Part shown: piece after piece, positions 8,273 to 17,164 of the stretch
Position numbering within the stretch: position 1 is the first letter of the stretch
How the letters are laid out: each line of letters opens with the position of its first letter
Source: Arthrobacter sp. CAN_C5
GTDB taxonomy: Bacteria; Actinomycetota; Actinomycetes; Actinomycetales; Micrococcaceae
DNA length: 64,000 bases
Assembly (NCBI RefSeq): GCF_017875735.1
Contig: NZ_JAGGMZ010000001.1
Span: 3,658,001 to 3,722,000, forward strand
Reading direction: 5' to 3'
Position numbers and translations under genes: made by a program
Notes under the pieces: generated by a model
Database searches by the model: none
What the model was told of the DNA's origin: nothing
Seen by the model: the letters and a program-made list of their open reading frames with translations, nothing else

Positions 8273-8899
8273 ATGGATCGTTTCGCGGGCAACATTGCAG
8301 GGCTGGGCACGGCGTCGGGAACACGGCTGGTGATCGGCAGGTGGGACACGTCGCCGTTGGGGGCGTTCACCGACGTCATGATGGAGGATGCCAACGGTGA
8401 GCGGACCCTGCTCGCCCCGTCGCAGGCGGTTGCCGACTACGTCAGCTCTACCTACAGCTTCGATGTGGTCCGGGTGGTGGATGTGGACTCAACGCTCGAC
8501 GACCGGCAACTGACCGTGACCGCGGGAGGGCTGGCAGTCACCGCGCAGCTCGGCGCGGTAACCGGGCTGGGGCGGATGTTGCGCCTCATTCCGGCGCGGC
8601 TCGCGACGTCGCCGCGCTGGCTGAGCCTCATCAATCCGGTGGCTGGGCTGCTCATGCCCGGGGTCAGCACGGCGGGATCGGCTGGCAATGGCCGCACTGA
8701 ATATTACGGGGTGACGACGGCGGTGAAAATATATTACGGGGTGACGACGGCGGTGAAAATCACCGCCGCGTCGGTGCGTTGGCACGGCAAGGACCTGGGG
8801 ATCCTGGCACCGTTGACACCGCCAGTGCGGTTTGGGTTCAGCTCTGCCCCTGCCGCGCCGATGCTGGTCACCGTGGTGACCAGCATCAGGCGTCCTTGA
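8273..8899 (+). CDS. Unknown protein with an internal 10-residue tandem duplication
   Basis: A 208-residue protein with no recognised domain. It is predicted to be soluble, with beta-rich stretches (RLVIGRWDTSPLGAFTDVMME, FDVVRVVDVDSTLDDRQLTVTAGG). The second half contains YYGVTTAVKI twice in a row, encoded by two identical 30-base units. An AAGGAGGAG sequence lies about ten bases before the ATG at 8273, which was therefore chosen. The gene is divergent from the DoxX gene and convergent with the DUF3151 gene. The charged, sheet-rich pattern resembles hypothetical proteins of other Micrococcaceae, but I cannot assign a function. Confidence 0.65.
   Translation: MDRFAGNIAGLGTASGTRLVIGRWDTSPLGAFTDVMMEDANGERTLLAPSQAVADYVSSTYSFDVVRVVDVDSTLDDRQLTVTAGGLAVTAQLGAVTGLGRMLRLIPARLATSPRWLSLINPVAGLLMPGVSTAGSAGNGRTEYYGVTTAVKIYYGVTTAVKITAASVRWHGKDLGILAPLTPPVRFGFSSAPAAPMLVTVVTSIRRP
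8701..8760 (+). repeat. Perfect 30-base tandem duplication inside a gene
   Basis: Bases 8701-8730 and 8731-8760 are identical. Because 30 is a multiple of three, the reading frame is kept and ten residues (YYGVTTAVKI) are doubled. The perfect identity implies a recent duplication. Confidence 0.97.
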
Positions 8900-8918
8900 G
8901 CCAGTTGCCTACCTGGAC

Positions 8919-9338
8919 CTAATTGCCCAGTTGCTTACTGGCTTCCGGGTCGGATTCGCCGAGGAACTTCGCGATCCGCTCGGCCTCGTCGATTTCGCCG
9001 ATCGAGGCCGCTGCCCTGCCCAGCGCATAAAGCGAGCGGAGGAATCCACGGTTGGGTTCGTGCGAGTAGGGCACGGGCCCGGTGCCGCGCCAGCCGTTGC
9101 GCCGCAACGCGTCAAGACCACGGTGGTAGCCGGTCCTGGCGTACGCATAGGACTCGATGGTGCGGCCATCGGCGTAGGCTTCGTCGGCCAGGATGGCCCA
9201 CACCAACGACGACGTCGGGTACTTGGCGGCGAGATCTACCGCTTCGTCACCGGCGTCGATCCGGACGCCGAGGTCCGTCTCCTCGGGAAGGAGGGTGGGC
9301 TCGGGGCCCAGAAGGTTCCGGCGGAATTCATCGGACAT
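8919..9338 (-). CDS. DUF3151 family protein
   Basis: A 139-residue protein of the actinobacterial DUF3151 family. The recognisable parts are NLLGPEPTLLPEETD, AVDLAAKYPTSSLVWAILADEAY, IESYAYARTGYHRGLDALRRNGWRG, PVPYSHEPNRGFLRSLYALGRAAA and IGEIDEAERIAKFL. The alternating helices look TPR-like. The ATG at 9338 begins one base after the aldolase stop, so the two genes form one transcript; longer frame extensions run back into the aldolase gene and were rejected. The function is unknown, but the adjacency to the aldolase gene is common in this group. Confidence 0.82.
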   Translation of the reverse strand: MSDEFRRNLLGPEPTLLPEETDLGVRIDAGDEAVDLAAKYPTSSLVWAILADEAYADGRTIESYAYARTGYHRGLDALRRNGWRGTGPVPYSHEPNRGFLRSLYALGRAAASIGEIDEAERIAKFLGESDPEASKQLGN

Positions 9339-9339
9339 G

Positions 9340-10359
9340 TTAGAGCTTCTTTCCGGCGGAGCCCAGGGATGCTGCGGCTTCCACCACGCGGGCGGCCAGT
9401 CCGGCTTCGGCGGCTGCACCCCACACGCGGGGGTCATAAACCTTCTTGTTGCCTACCTCGTTGTCGACCTTGAGCACGCCGTCGTAGTTCTTCAGCATGT
9501 GGTCAACCACCGGGCGGGTGAACGCGTACTGCGTATCGGTGTCGATGTTCATCTTGATGACACCGTACGAGACGGCGTCGGAGATTTCCTGGTCCGAGGA
9601 TCCTGATCCACCGTGGAACACGAGGTCGAAGGGCTTGTCCTTGCCGAGCCGTGAGCCGATCTGGTCCTGGATGTCCTTGAGGATCTCGGGGCGGAGCTTG
9701 ACGCCGCCGGGCTTGTACACGCCGTGCACATTCCCGAAGGTCAGGGCGGTCAGGTAGCGGCCGTGCTCGCCGGAGCCCAGCGCCTCGACAGTGGCCAGCG
9801 CGTCTTCGACAGTGGTGTACAACTTGTCGTTGATGGCGTTCTCGACGCCGTCCTCCTCACCGCCGACGGTGCCGATCTCAACCTCAAGGATGATCTTCGC
9901 TGCGGCTGCGCGGGGCAGGATGTCCTTGGCGATCCGCAGGTTTTCCTCAAGGGTTTCCGCTGAGCCGTCCCACATGTGGGACTGGAAGATCGGGTTGTTG
10001 CCGCGCTTGACCGCCTCTTCCGATGCCGCGAGGAGCGGCAGGACAAACTCGTCCAGCTTGTCCTTGGGGCAGTGGTCGGTGTGCAGCGCAATATTCACGT
10101 CATACTTCTTGGCCACCTCGTGGGCGAAGGCGGCGAAGCCAAGAGAACCGACCACCATGTCCTTCACCGATGCGCCCGACCAGTAGGCAGCGCCGCCCGT
10201 GGACACCTGCACGATGCCGTCGGAACCGGCCTCGGCGAACCCACGCATCGCAGCGTTGAGGGTCTGGGAGGAGGTCACGTTCACGGCCGGATACGCGAAG
10301 CCCCCAGCCTTGGCACGGTCGATCATTTCTGAATAGATCTCAGGTGTTGCGATAGGCAT
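9340..10359 (-). CDS. fbaA: Class II fructose-bisphosphate aldolase
   Basis: A 339-residue zinc-dependent aldolase that interconverts fructose-1,6-bisphosphate with dihydroxyacetone phosphate and glyceraldehyde-3-phosphate in glycolysis. The zinc-site motif LHTDHCPKDK follows the catalytic-loop region, and ILEVEIGTVGGEEDGVEN is the second class II signature. FGNVHGVYKPGGVKL and VFHGGSGSSDQEI bind metal and phosphate, and MNIDTDTQYAFTRP closes the site. The length matches the FbaA branch. AAGGAG precedes the ATG. It heads a pair with the DUF3151 gene. Confidence 0.97.
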   Translation of the reverse strand: MPIATPEIYSEMIDRAKAGGFAYPAVNVTSSQTLNAAMRGFAEAGSDGIVQVSTGGAAYWSGASVKDMVVGSLGFAAFAHEVAKKYDVNIALHTDHCPKDKLDEFVLPLLAASEEAVKRGNNPIFQSHMWDGSAETLEENLRIAKDILPRAAAAKIILEVEIGTVGGEEDGVENAINDKLYTTVEDALATVEALGSGEHGRYLTALTFGNVHGVYKPGGVKLRPEILKDIQDQIGSRLGKDKPFDLVFHGGSGSSDQEISDAVSYGVIKMNIDTDTQYAFTRPVVDHMLKNYDGVLKVDNEVGNKKVYDPRVWGAAAEAGLAARVVEAAASLGSAGKKL

Positions 10360-10531
10360 AAGGACTCCTTTGTGGAATGCGTGCGTAAACAGGCGGGATG
10401 AAAACTGACCGCTTAAGCCATCCTATTCGACTGCTCGATCAGCAGAAACGGCCCCCGGGGTCGGGTTCGCCGGTTGCGCGCGGCAGTTCTGACTGTCCAG
10501 ACGTTTCTGACCCAGGCAGGTGCACTGCTGG

Positions 10532-11167
10532 TCAGATCCCCTGCCCGAAGACGTGCCGGCGGACCCATCCGTGCATGGCGATCGCGGCAGCGGCAGATGC
10601 GTTGATGGACCGGGTGGACCCAAACTGGGCGATGGAGAGGGTGGCGTCGGCGGCGGCATGCACCTCGGGTGTCAGGCCCGGCCCCTCCTGGCCGAAGACC
10701 AGCACGCAGTTCTCCGGCAGTTCATAGGTTTCCAGGGGCACTGAATCCGGAAAGTTGTCGATCCCGATGATCCGCAGCCCCTCCCCTGCCGCCCACGTGA
10801 CGAATTCCTCGACCGTGGGATGGTGCCGGACGTGCTGGTAGCGGTCGGTCACCATCGCACCCCGACGGTTCCACCGCCGTCGTCCGATGATGTGGACTTC
10901 CCTGGCCATGAAGGCGTTCGCCGTGCGCACCACCGAACCGATGTTCAGGTCATGCTGCCAGTTCTCGATGGCGACGTGAAAGTTGTGGCGGCGGGAGTCG
11001 AGGTCCGCGACGATCGCATCGTGGGTCCAGTACCGGTACCGGTCGACGACGTTGCGGGTGTCCCCAGCAGCAAGGAGGTCGGCATCCCAGTGCTCTCCCT
11101 CTGGAAGTTGCCCCTCCCAGGGGCCCACGCCGACCGGGACCAGCGGGATTTCGGGATTTTCTTTCAC
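10532..11167 (-). CDS. SpoU/TrmH-family RNA methyltransferase
   Basis: A 211-residue S-adenosylmethionine-dependent 2'-O-ribose RNA methylase of the knotted SPOUT class. The three SpoU motifs are clear: NIGSVVRTANAF near residue 75, VLVFGQEGPGLTPEV near 150 and LSIAQFGSTRSINASAAAAIAMH near 176-198. The preceding YRYWTHDAIVADLDSRRHNFHVAIENWQHD segment is the usual TrmH-like lead. The start is GTG. Whether its target is tRNA or rRNA cannot be told from sequence. It is divergent from the HAD phosphatase gene. Confidence 0.9.
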   Translation of the reverse strand: MKENPEIPLVPVGVGPWEGQLPEGEHWDADLLAAGDTRNVVDRYRYWTHDAIVADLDSRRHNFHVAIENWQHDLNIGSVVRTANAFMAREVHIIGRRRWNRRGAMVTDRYQHVRHHPTVEEFVTWAAGEGLRIIGIDNFPDSVPLETYELPENCVLVFGQEGPGLTPEVHAAADATLSIAQFGSTRSINASAAAAIAMHGWVRRHVFGQGI

Positions 11168-11230
11168 GCTCCCAGCCTAAGGTGAAAGACTGGGGTCCTA
11201 GAGCACCGCCGGACGGCAGGGAGATATCAC

Positions 11231-12010
11231 ATGGGTGAGAACGAACATATCGAGTGCTGGCTGACGGACATGGATGGCGTCCTGGTGCATGAAAACCAGG
11301 CGATCCCGGGCGCAGCAGAGCTGATTGACCGCTGGGTAGCCACGTCCAAGCGGTTCCTGGTGCTGACCAACAACTCCATCTACACTCCGCGGGACCTTGC
11401 AGCCCGGCTGAAGGCCTCCGGCCTGGAAGTCCCCGAGGAGAACCTGTGGACCTCGGCCCTGGCCACCGCGCAATTCCTTAAGGAGCAGTTGCCGGGGGGC
11501 CGGGCGTACGTGATCGGGGAGGCCGGCCTGACGACGGCGTTGCATGAGGCCGGTTTTGTACTCACGGACCAGGCGCCCGACTATGTGGTGCTCGGGGAAA
11601 CCCGCACCTACTCGTTTGAGGCGATCACCAAGGCCATCCGGTTGGTAGAGGGCGGGGCCCGGTTCATTGCAACGAACCCTGATGTTACCGGGCCGTCGAA
11701 GGAAGGACCGCTGCCTGCGACGGGGGCAGTCGCGGCCCTGATCACCGCTGCTACCAGCCGTGTTCCCTACATTGTGGGTAAACCCAATCCCATGATGTTC
11801 CGCTCGGCCATGAACCAGATCGACGCCCACTCCGAAACCACCGCGATGATCGGCGACCGGATGGACACCGACATTATTGCGGGGATGGAAGCGGGCCTGC
11901 ACACGGTGCTGGTGCTCAGCGGCATCACCCAGCGCGCCGACATCGACGCCTACCCGTTCCGGCCCGCCCAAATCATGGAGTCAGTGGCGGACCTGATCGA
12001 CCAGGTCTAG
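11231..12010 (+). CDS. HAD-superfamily hydrolase, NagD-like
   Basis: A 259-residue phosphatase of the HAD superfamily IIA (NagD/UmpH) type. Motif I is LTDMDGVLVHEN with the nucleophile Asp at about residue 13, motif II is VLTNNS near 47, and motif III/IV is VGKPNPMMF plus MIGDRMDTDIIAGMEAG. The middle cap-domain part (YVIGEAGLTTALHEAGF, DYVVLGETRTYSFE) is typical. The substrate is probably a nucleotide or sugar phosphate. GGGAGATATCAC before the ATG supplies the ribosome site. The next gene begins four bases after the stop. Confidence 0.92.
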   Translation: MGENEHIECWLTDMDGVLVHENQAIPGAAELIDRWVATSKRFLVLTNNSIYTPRDLAARLKASGLEVPEENLWTSALATAQFLKEQLPGGRAYVIGEAGLTTALHEAGFVLTDQAPDYVVLGETRTYSFEAITKAIRLVEGGARFIATNPDVTGPSKEGPLPATGAVAALITAATSRVPYIVGKPNPMMFRSAMNQIDAHSETTAMIGDRMDTDIIAGMEAGLHTVLVLSGITQRADIDAYPFRPAQIMESVADLIDQV

Positions 12011-12014
12011 TCCC

Positions 12015-12749
12015 GTGCCGGGGGTGCTCAACCTGCGCGACATCGCGGAGCTCACCGCCGCCGACCCCCGGGCCCCGGTGCCGGGCAAGGTGTTCCGCTC
12101 CAGCCAGCCGCTCGATTGGGACCGTGAGTCGACCATGAACTTCCTCACGGGTCAAGGGATCCAATCGATCGTTGACCTGCGCAGTCAACGCGAGGCCGGA
12201 ATGGCACCCTGGCAGGTGGCCGCCGATACGGGAATCGACGTCGTTGCCGCCCCGCTGGACCCCTCCGAGGCCAACCCGGCGTCGACCATGGGGTTACTGA
12301 CCGCTGCGGACCTGGGGAACTACTACCTGGGCTGGCTGCACAGTCGGCCCGCGGTGGTGGTCGACGCGCTCGAGCCGATTGTGGCGGGCCGGACCACACT
12401 GGTGCACTGCGCCGCAGGCAAGGACCGCACGGGAGTGATCACCGCGGTGATTCTCCTGGCTGCCGGGGTCTCCGATGACCTGATCATCAAGGACTACGCC
12501 CACACGACAGGCGCCCTGCCGGAGATTCTGCCGGCACTGGCGAAACTATGGATGGGTGACGCGCCCGCGGGGTCGGGCCGGCTGTCGATCGAGAACCCGC
12601 CGGTGATCCTGACCTCACCGGCGGGCGCCATGGCCACGTTCATTGAGGGGATGCGCCGCGAGTTCGGCACCGTCGACTCGTTCCTGGAGGGCGCCGGGAT
12701 GGACCGCCGCGACCTGGGTCAACTCCGGAGAACCCTCAGGGGTCAGTAG
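12015..12749 (+). CDS. Tyrosine-protein phosphatase (PtpB/LipA-like)
   Basis: A 244-residue phosphatase with the CX5R active-site loop HCAAGKDRTG near residue 134, followed by VITAVILLAAGV. LNLRDIAEL and VFRSSQPLDW at the N-terminus and SIVDLRSQRE match the DUF/Y_phosphatase3 type, as in Mycobacterium PtpB and related atypical phosphatases. A GTG start lies four bases after the HAD gene and has no clear ribosome site of its own, which points to coupling. The last 7 bases overlap the end of the convergent hydrolase gene. Confidence 0.9.
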   Translation: MPGVLNLRDIAELTAADPRAPVPGKVFRSSQPLDWDRESTMNFLTGQGIQSIVDLRSQREAGMAPWQVAADTGIDVVAAPLDPSEANPASTMGLLTAADLGNYYLGWLHSRPAVVVDALEPIVAGRTTLVHCAAGKDRTGVITAVILLAAGVSDDLIIKDYAHTTGALPEILPALAKLWMGDAPAGSGRLSIENPPVILTSPAGAMATFIEGMRREFGTVDSFLEGAGMDRRDLGQLRRTLRGQ

Positions 12750-13744
12750 GCGCTTCGCCGGGAACCGCCCCGCGGCACGGGCAGGAATTCGTCCTGCAGC
12801 GCGACGACGATGCTCTGGTAAATCAGCGGGTTCCACTGCGGGCTGGCGTGCGCGGGCAGGGCGCCGTCGGTGACGTAGTCGGCCGACACCAGGTTGTCCG
12901 GGAAGGCTTCCGCCCAGCCGGGCCTGGCCCGGGCGTAGTTGACCGTACCGTCGTTGGGGTTGCCGATGAAAGCGATCTGCGTATCGCCCAGCGTCCCCTG
13001 GAAGCGGGTGACGTTGTAGTGGTAGATGTACGAAGACTGCGACTGGATCAGGACGCTCGATGGTGCGAACGGGGAGAGTTGCTCAAGGCTCTGGTTCAGG
13101 ACCTGCCGCCAAGTGCGCTCGTTCTTGTTGACAATCCGCTCCCCCAGTTCATAGCCGCCGCGCAGCACGGTGGGGACCCGGTAGCCGGCGTCATACAGGA
13201 ACACCACGCCCTCGAACACGGCCTGGTCCAGCACATCATCACGGGAGTGCGGACTGGAATCGAGGATGATCAGCTCCACCGCGATCCCCAGCCCGCGCAA
13301 CTGCGAAGCCACCTCGACCGCCACCATCCCGCCGAAGCTGTGGCCGTAGAAGTAGAGGGTCTGAACCTGGAAGATCCTCACGTACCGGTTCAGCGCTGCG
13401 ACGATGCTCGCGATGTTCAGCCCACGGTTCGAATATCCCATCACCGCGATCTGCCCACGCTGGCTCAGGGCTGGCTGGAGTGAGTTCGCGATCCAGCCGC
13501 CCTCTTCCCAGCCAGTCTTGTAGCCGGGGAAGATGATCCACCGTGTTCGCGGGAACCGGCGTGCGGCTTCCGCGTCCTCAACCGGAAGGATCTGCAGTTC
13601 CTCGCGTTCCTCCTGGACCTGCCGGGTCAGGAACAGGTCGGCAGCAAGGGTAAGCCCAAACGCTGAACCAGCGATGAAGGAGCGGCGGGACATGCCTTTG
13701 ATCCCGTGCGCATAGCGAAGCAGCCGTTCGGCGTCCTCAGTCAT
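12743..13744 (-). CDS. Exported alpha/beta hydrolase
   Basis: A 333-residue alpha/beta-hydrolase-fold protein. The N-terminus carries a twin-arginine-like signal, SRRSFIAG near residue 19, followed by a hydrophobic segment, so export through Tat is likely. The nucleophile elbow is GHSFGGMVA near residue 135. ELIILDSSPHSRDD contains a likely acid residue. The catalytic His may be in the C-terminal HASPQW. The start is ATG with a further upstream frame absent. The substrate is unknown; an esterase or lipase is possible. Its 3' end overlaps the tyrosine phosphatase gene. Confidence 0.72.
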   Translation of the reverse strand: MTEDAERLLRYAHGIKGMSRRSFIAGSAFGLTLAADLFLTRQVQEEREELQILPVEDAEAARRFPRTRWIIFPGYKTGWEEGGWIANSLQPALSQRGQIAVMGYSNRGLNIASIVAALNRYVRIFQVQTLYFYGHSFGGMVAVEVASQLRGLGIAVELIILDSSPHSRDDVLDQAVFEGVVFLYDAGYRVPTVLRGGYELGERIVNKNERTWRQVLNQSLEQLSPFAPSSVLIQSQSSYIYHYNVTRFQGTLGDTQIAFIGNPNDGTVNYARARPGWAEAFPDNLVSADYVTDGALPAHASPQWNPLIYQSIVVALQDEFLPVPRGGSRRSAY

Positions 13745-13759
13745 CGGTCTGCTCAGGTG

Positions 13760-14323
13760 CTAGCTCAGGCCGAGCTCATCTTTACCGAACGCGTAGAGGT
13801 AGGGCACCCCTGCTTCCGACTCGATGCGTTCCCTGGACCCGGTGTCCCGGTCGACGATGACCGCCACGGCCTGCACGTTGCCACCCGCCCGCCGGACACC
13901 TTCCACGGCGGTCAGTGCCGACCCGCCAGTGGTTGAGGTGTCCTCAAGGACGACGACGGTCCGGCCGGCGACGTCGGGGCCCTCCACCTGTCGCGCCATG
14001 CCGTGGGCTTTCTGGGTCTTGCGCACCACGAACGCGTCAATGCCCCGATTGTCGCGGGCCGCGGCGTGCATGACGGCGGTTCCCACCGGGTCGGCGCCCA
14101 TGGTCAGCCCACCAGCGCACTCAAAGGCGATGCCGGCGTCGTCGAGCATCTGCAGCATGACCCGGCCCACCAGCTGCGACGCCTCGTGGTGGAGCGTGAT
14201 CCGGCGCAGGTCGATGTAGTAGTCGGCTTCCTTACCGCTGGACAGGGTCACCTTCTCGTGAACGATGGCCAGTTCCTGGATGAGTTCACGCAGGCGGTCG
14301 CGGGCGGCGGTATCGACGGTCAT
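13760..14323 (-). CDS. pyrE: Orotate phosphoribosyltransferase
   Basis: A 187-residue PyrE, which attaches orotate to PRPP in pyrimidine synthesis. HEKVTLSSGKEADYYIDLRRITL is the N-terminal signature, and the PRPP loop is TVVVLEDTSTTGGSALTAVEGVR near residue 120, with VVRKTQKAHGMARQVEG as the flexible catalytic loop. The ATG at 14323 gives the normal length; the frame stays open for 71 further codons upstream, but these look non-coding. The exported hydrolase gene lies upstream of it on the right and is probably separate. Confidence 0.95.
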   Translation of the reverse strand: MTVDTAARDRLRELIQELAIVHEKVTLSSGKEADYYIDLRRITLHHEASQLVGRVMLQMLDDAGIAFECAGGLTMGADPVGTAVMHAAARDNRGIDAFVVRKTQKAHGMARQVEGPDVAGRTVVVLEDTSTTGGSALTAVEGVRRAGGNVQAVAVIVDRDTGSRERIESEAGVPYLYAFGKDELGLS

Positions 14324-14487
14324 GGTTGCAATCCTAATCTCTCCTCCGGTGGCGACCTGCGCTGCATGCGACCCACCGGGCCGACAGCGGAGGTCCGGCG
14401 CGTCCACCGGCCGCCGGATACCATTGCAGAAAGAGCACCTGGTCTTGCCCCCGGAGCAATAACGAGCAGCCCTAGAGAGGAACCACC

Positions 14488-15798
14488 ATGACTTTCGGTC
14501 CCGTTCGACGTTTGACGGGACCGGATGACATTTCACCCCTCGTCAAACAGCTTCCGATCGCTGTCCTCTTCGTTGCCGCAGCGGTGATGAGCAGCCTGGT
14601 ACCTACTCTGACGGTCAGCAGCAGACCAGTATTGATTATCGGCGTCTGTCTAACCATTGCCGCAACCCTGTTTGCCTTAGCTTTTTCGCGACCAACGCTA
14701 TCGCGCTTCTCGGTACTCATCCCGGCCGTTGATCTGCTCGCTGCGGGTATGCTTCGATACGCGACCGGCGAAAGCCAGTCGATCTACGCTTCCCTGGTGC
14801 TGTTACCCATTCTGTGGCTGGCAACAATCGAAGGGCGACGTCATGTGCTCTACGCCATCCTCGGTGGCGTAGTGGCCATCCTGGTGCCGTTCGCCCTGGG
14901 CGCCGGGACGGACGAAAATCCCAACGAACTGCTCCGAGGCATGTACAGCCTCCTCGTGTTCGCCCTGGCCGCCGGAATTGTCAATGAGCTCGCCTCGAGG
15001 TCACGACGACGACTGTCTTCGGCGCGTGCGCAGGCAGCGGCTTCAGCAGAGGAGCTCAGCCGGGCCGCCGAAATTCAGCGCTATCTCCTCCCCCAGGAAG
15101 CAGCTCCACTACCTGGATACGAAACTGCCGGGGCCTGTGTGCCATCGAAAGCTGTCGGTGGCGACTTCTTCGACTGGTACGAAATCGACGGGGGTCTTGG
15201 GTTCACCCTGGGCGACGTGATGGGCAAGGGCGCGGGGGCGGGCATGATCGCCGCCACTACCCGGGCGGTGATCCGCAGCGCCCGAAACAACGAGGACCCG
15301 GCGGTAGCGCTCAGATTAACCTCAGATTGTCTTACGTCGGAGCTAAGCCAGGCCGCATCCTTTGCAACCCTCTTCCACGCAAGACTCCGCGCAGCGGATG
15401 GTCGCCTTTCCTTCTGTGATGCGGGACATGGGCTAACGCTTTGCATCAGAGCAGATGGGAGCTGGGAAAGGCTCGCCTCCCGGGAACTGCCGGTAGGCCT
15501 CCTCCCGGAATCCACCTGGCATTCGTTCGAAATCAGGCTTGAGCCCGGCGATATGATCGTCAGTTTCAGCGATGGAGTGCTGGACCTTTATGACGGAACT
15601 CTGAGCGCCATCGACGAGCTCGCCCTGCTGGCCATCTCAGCCTCTTCGGCGAAAGATATCGTGGAAACTGTTCAGGTCCTCGCGTCAGGATCTGTCAACC
15701 CTGATGACGTGACCATCCTCGCGGTCCGAAGGTCCGCGCACCAGACAGCATCGCCTAACGCGGCCCACAGCGAAACCCTCCAGGTAGGCGCTGCCTGA
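14488..15798 (+). CDS. Membrane-anchored SpoIIE-type (PP2C) phosphatase
   Basis: A 436-residue protein. The first about 160 residues hold several hydrophobic segments (starting at LPIAVLFVAAAVMSSLVP near 22, VLIIGVCLTIAATLFALAF, VLIPAVDLLAAG, LVLLPILWLA, ILGGVVAILVPFA and LLVFALAAGIV). A linker follows, then the catalytic domain (about 195-415). VPSKAVGGDFFDWYEI, LGDVMGKGAGAGM, DAGHGLTL and DMIVSFSDGVLDL are the metal-binding and core motifs of RsbU/SpoIIE serine phosphatases, which dephosphorylate STAS proteins. GAGAGGAA precedes the ATG. It opens a four-gene switch cluster. Confidence 0.9.
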   Translation: MTFGPVRRLTGPDDISPLVKQLPIAVLFVAAAVMSSLVPTLTVSSRPVLIIGVCLTIAATLFALAFSRPTLSRFSVLIPAVDLLAAGMLRYATGESQSIYASLVLLPILWLATIEGRRHVLYAILGGVVAILVPFALGAGTDENPNELLRGMYSLLVFALAAGIVNELASRSRRRLSSARAQAAASAEELSRAAEIQRYLLPQEAAPLPGYETAGACVPSKAVGGDFFDWYEIDGGLGFTLGDVMGKGAGAGMIAATTRAVIRSARNNEDPAVALRLTSDCLTSELSQAASFATLFHARLRAADGRLSFCDAGHGLTLCIRADGSWERLASRELPVGLLPESTWHSFEIRLEPGDMIVSFSDGVLDLYDGTLSAIDELALLAISASSAKDIVETVQVLASGSVNPDDVTILAVRRSAHQTASPNAAHSETLQVGAA

Positions 15799-15875
15799 CA
15801 CGGAGGGGAACTCACCGGCGTGAGTCCCAGCTCAACCGCCAGCACAGACTGGCAAGTGAAAGAACAGGTGTACGC

Positions 15876-17093
15876 ATGAACGAACCATCGCCTAACCTCT
15901 TCAACGAATCTGCCGGGTCTGCTCACAACGAAACCGAGAGGCTCAAGTCCCTCGCAGAGACAGCACTGCTCGACACCCCGCCCGAGGAGGGGTTTGACCG
16001 GATCACCCGATTGGCTCAGAAGCTCTTCGGGGTCAGCTCCGCCTCGGTGTCGCTGATCGCGGAAGACCGACAGTTCCTCAAATCAGTCGCCGGCACCCTC
16101 GACGTCAACAGCCCCCGAAAGGCGTCCTTCTGCACCCACACCATCATGACCCCGGACACCCTGGTGGTCGAGGATGCCGGGGAAGATGACCGCTTCAGCT
16201 CCAACCCCTATGTCCTGGGCATCCCCAATATCCGCTTCTACGCCGGGCAGCCCCTGCAGGGCCCAGGGGGACACAATATCGGCACTCTCTGCATCAGCGA
16301 TCAGCAGCCACGCACGTTCAACGGTGAACAGGAAAAAGTCCTCCGCGACCTTGCCGCCGTCGTGCAGCGCGAGATTAACGTTCGCACGGATCTCCAGAAC
16401 GGCGCACGAATTCAGCACGCTCATCTTCCGGAAAGCGCACCATCCCTCCCCGGCTACAGGGTAACCGCGGCTTTTCGTCCGGCGGGCGAATTATCAGGTG
16501 ACTTCTATGACTGGGACCTTGTACAAGGGCGGTTCCGGTTCACACTGGCCGATGTCATGGGCAAGGGAACTGGCCCGGCCATTCTGGCTGCCACCGTGAG
16601 AGCTGGCCTGCGAGCCAACGCAAACCTGGATCCCGCCGGCGCGTTCGCAGCAGTCTCAACCGAGTTGACCTGCAACCTGGAGCGGACCGATTCCTTCGTG
16701 ACCGCATTCCACGGCGACCTGGACCCGGACACGGGCACCGTGTCGTATTCGGATGCGGGACACGGGTTGGCGCACTATCTGCCTGCGGGCGGGCGACCGA
16801 TCCGGCTTCCCACCTCCAGCGGCCCGCTGGGGATCTTTCCTGGCATGCAATGGCACACCGAGTCTCTGACCCTGGGCCCCGGCGACGCCCTGATGATTCC
16901 CAGCGACGGGGTCCTTGAACTGGTCAACGACGACCTGGAAGAACTCGCGCATGTCCTGGCGCAGCTTTCCTCCGCTGACGACCCCAGAGACTTCATTGAC
17001 AGACTCTCCAGCGAAGCGGTCACCGGCGCCGACGACACCACCGTTCTCATCCTGCGCAGGAACGAGCTCACAGTCGGTTTAGATGGTCTTTAG
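15876..17093 (+). CDS. GAF-SpoIIE (PP2C) phosphatase
   Basis: A 405-residue cytosolic phosphatase. A GAF-like sensor domain covers about residues 20-170 (LAETALLDTPPEEGFDRITRLAQKLFGVSSASVSLIAED, FCTHTIMTPDTLVVEDA, GHNIGTLCISDQQPRTF). The SpoIIE catalytic domain follows (about 195-395): FRPAGELSGDFYDWDL, LADVMGKGTGPAIL, YSDAGHGLAHYL, DALMIPSDGVLEL and DDTTVLILRR. It probably senses a small molecule or redox state and removes phosphate from the downstream STAS protein. The gene lies 77 bases after the membrane-bound phosphatase gene in the same direction. Confidence 0.9.
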   Translation: MNEPSPNLFNESAGSAHNETERLKSLAETALLDTPPEEGFDRITRLAQKLFGVSSASVSLIAEDRQFLKSVAGTLDVNSPRKASFCTHTIMTPDTLVVEDAGEDDRFSSNPYVLGIPNIRFYAGQPLQGPGGHNIGTLCISDQQPRTFNGEQEKVLRDLAAVVQREINVRTDLQNGARIQHAHLPESAPSLPGYRVTAAFRPAGELSGDFYDWDLVQGRFRFTLADVMGKGTGPAILAATVRAGLRANANLDPAGAFAAVSTELTCNLERTDSFVTAFHGDLDPDTGTVSYSDAGHGLAHYLPAGGRPIRLPTSSGPLGIFPGMQWHTESLTLGPGDALMIPSDGVLELVNDDLEELAHVLAQLSSADDPRDFIDRLSSEAVTGADDTTVLILRRNELTVGLDGL

Positions 17094-17164
17094 CAACCCA
17101 GTACATGCGATGCTTTGACGAGCATTGGTCGGTGTGCAGCTTGAATGTTTTCGAAAGGAATTGA

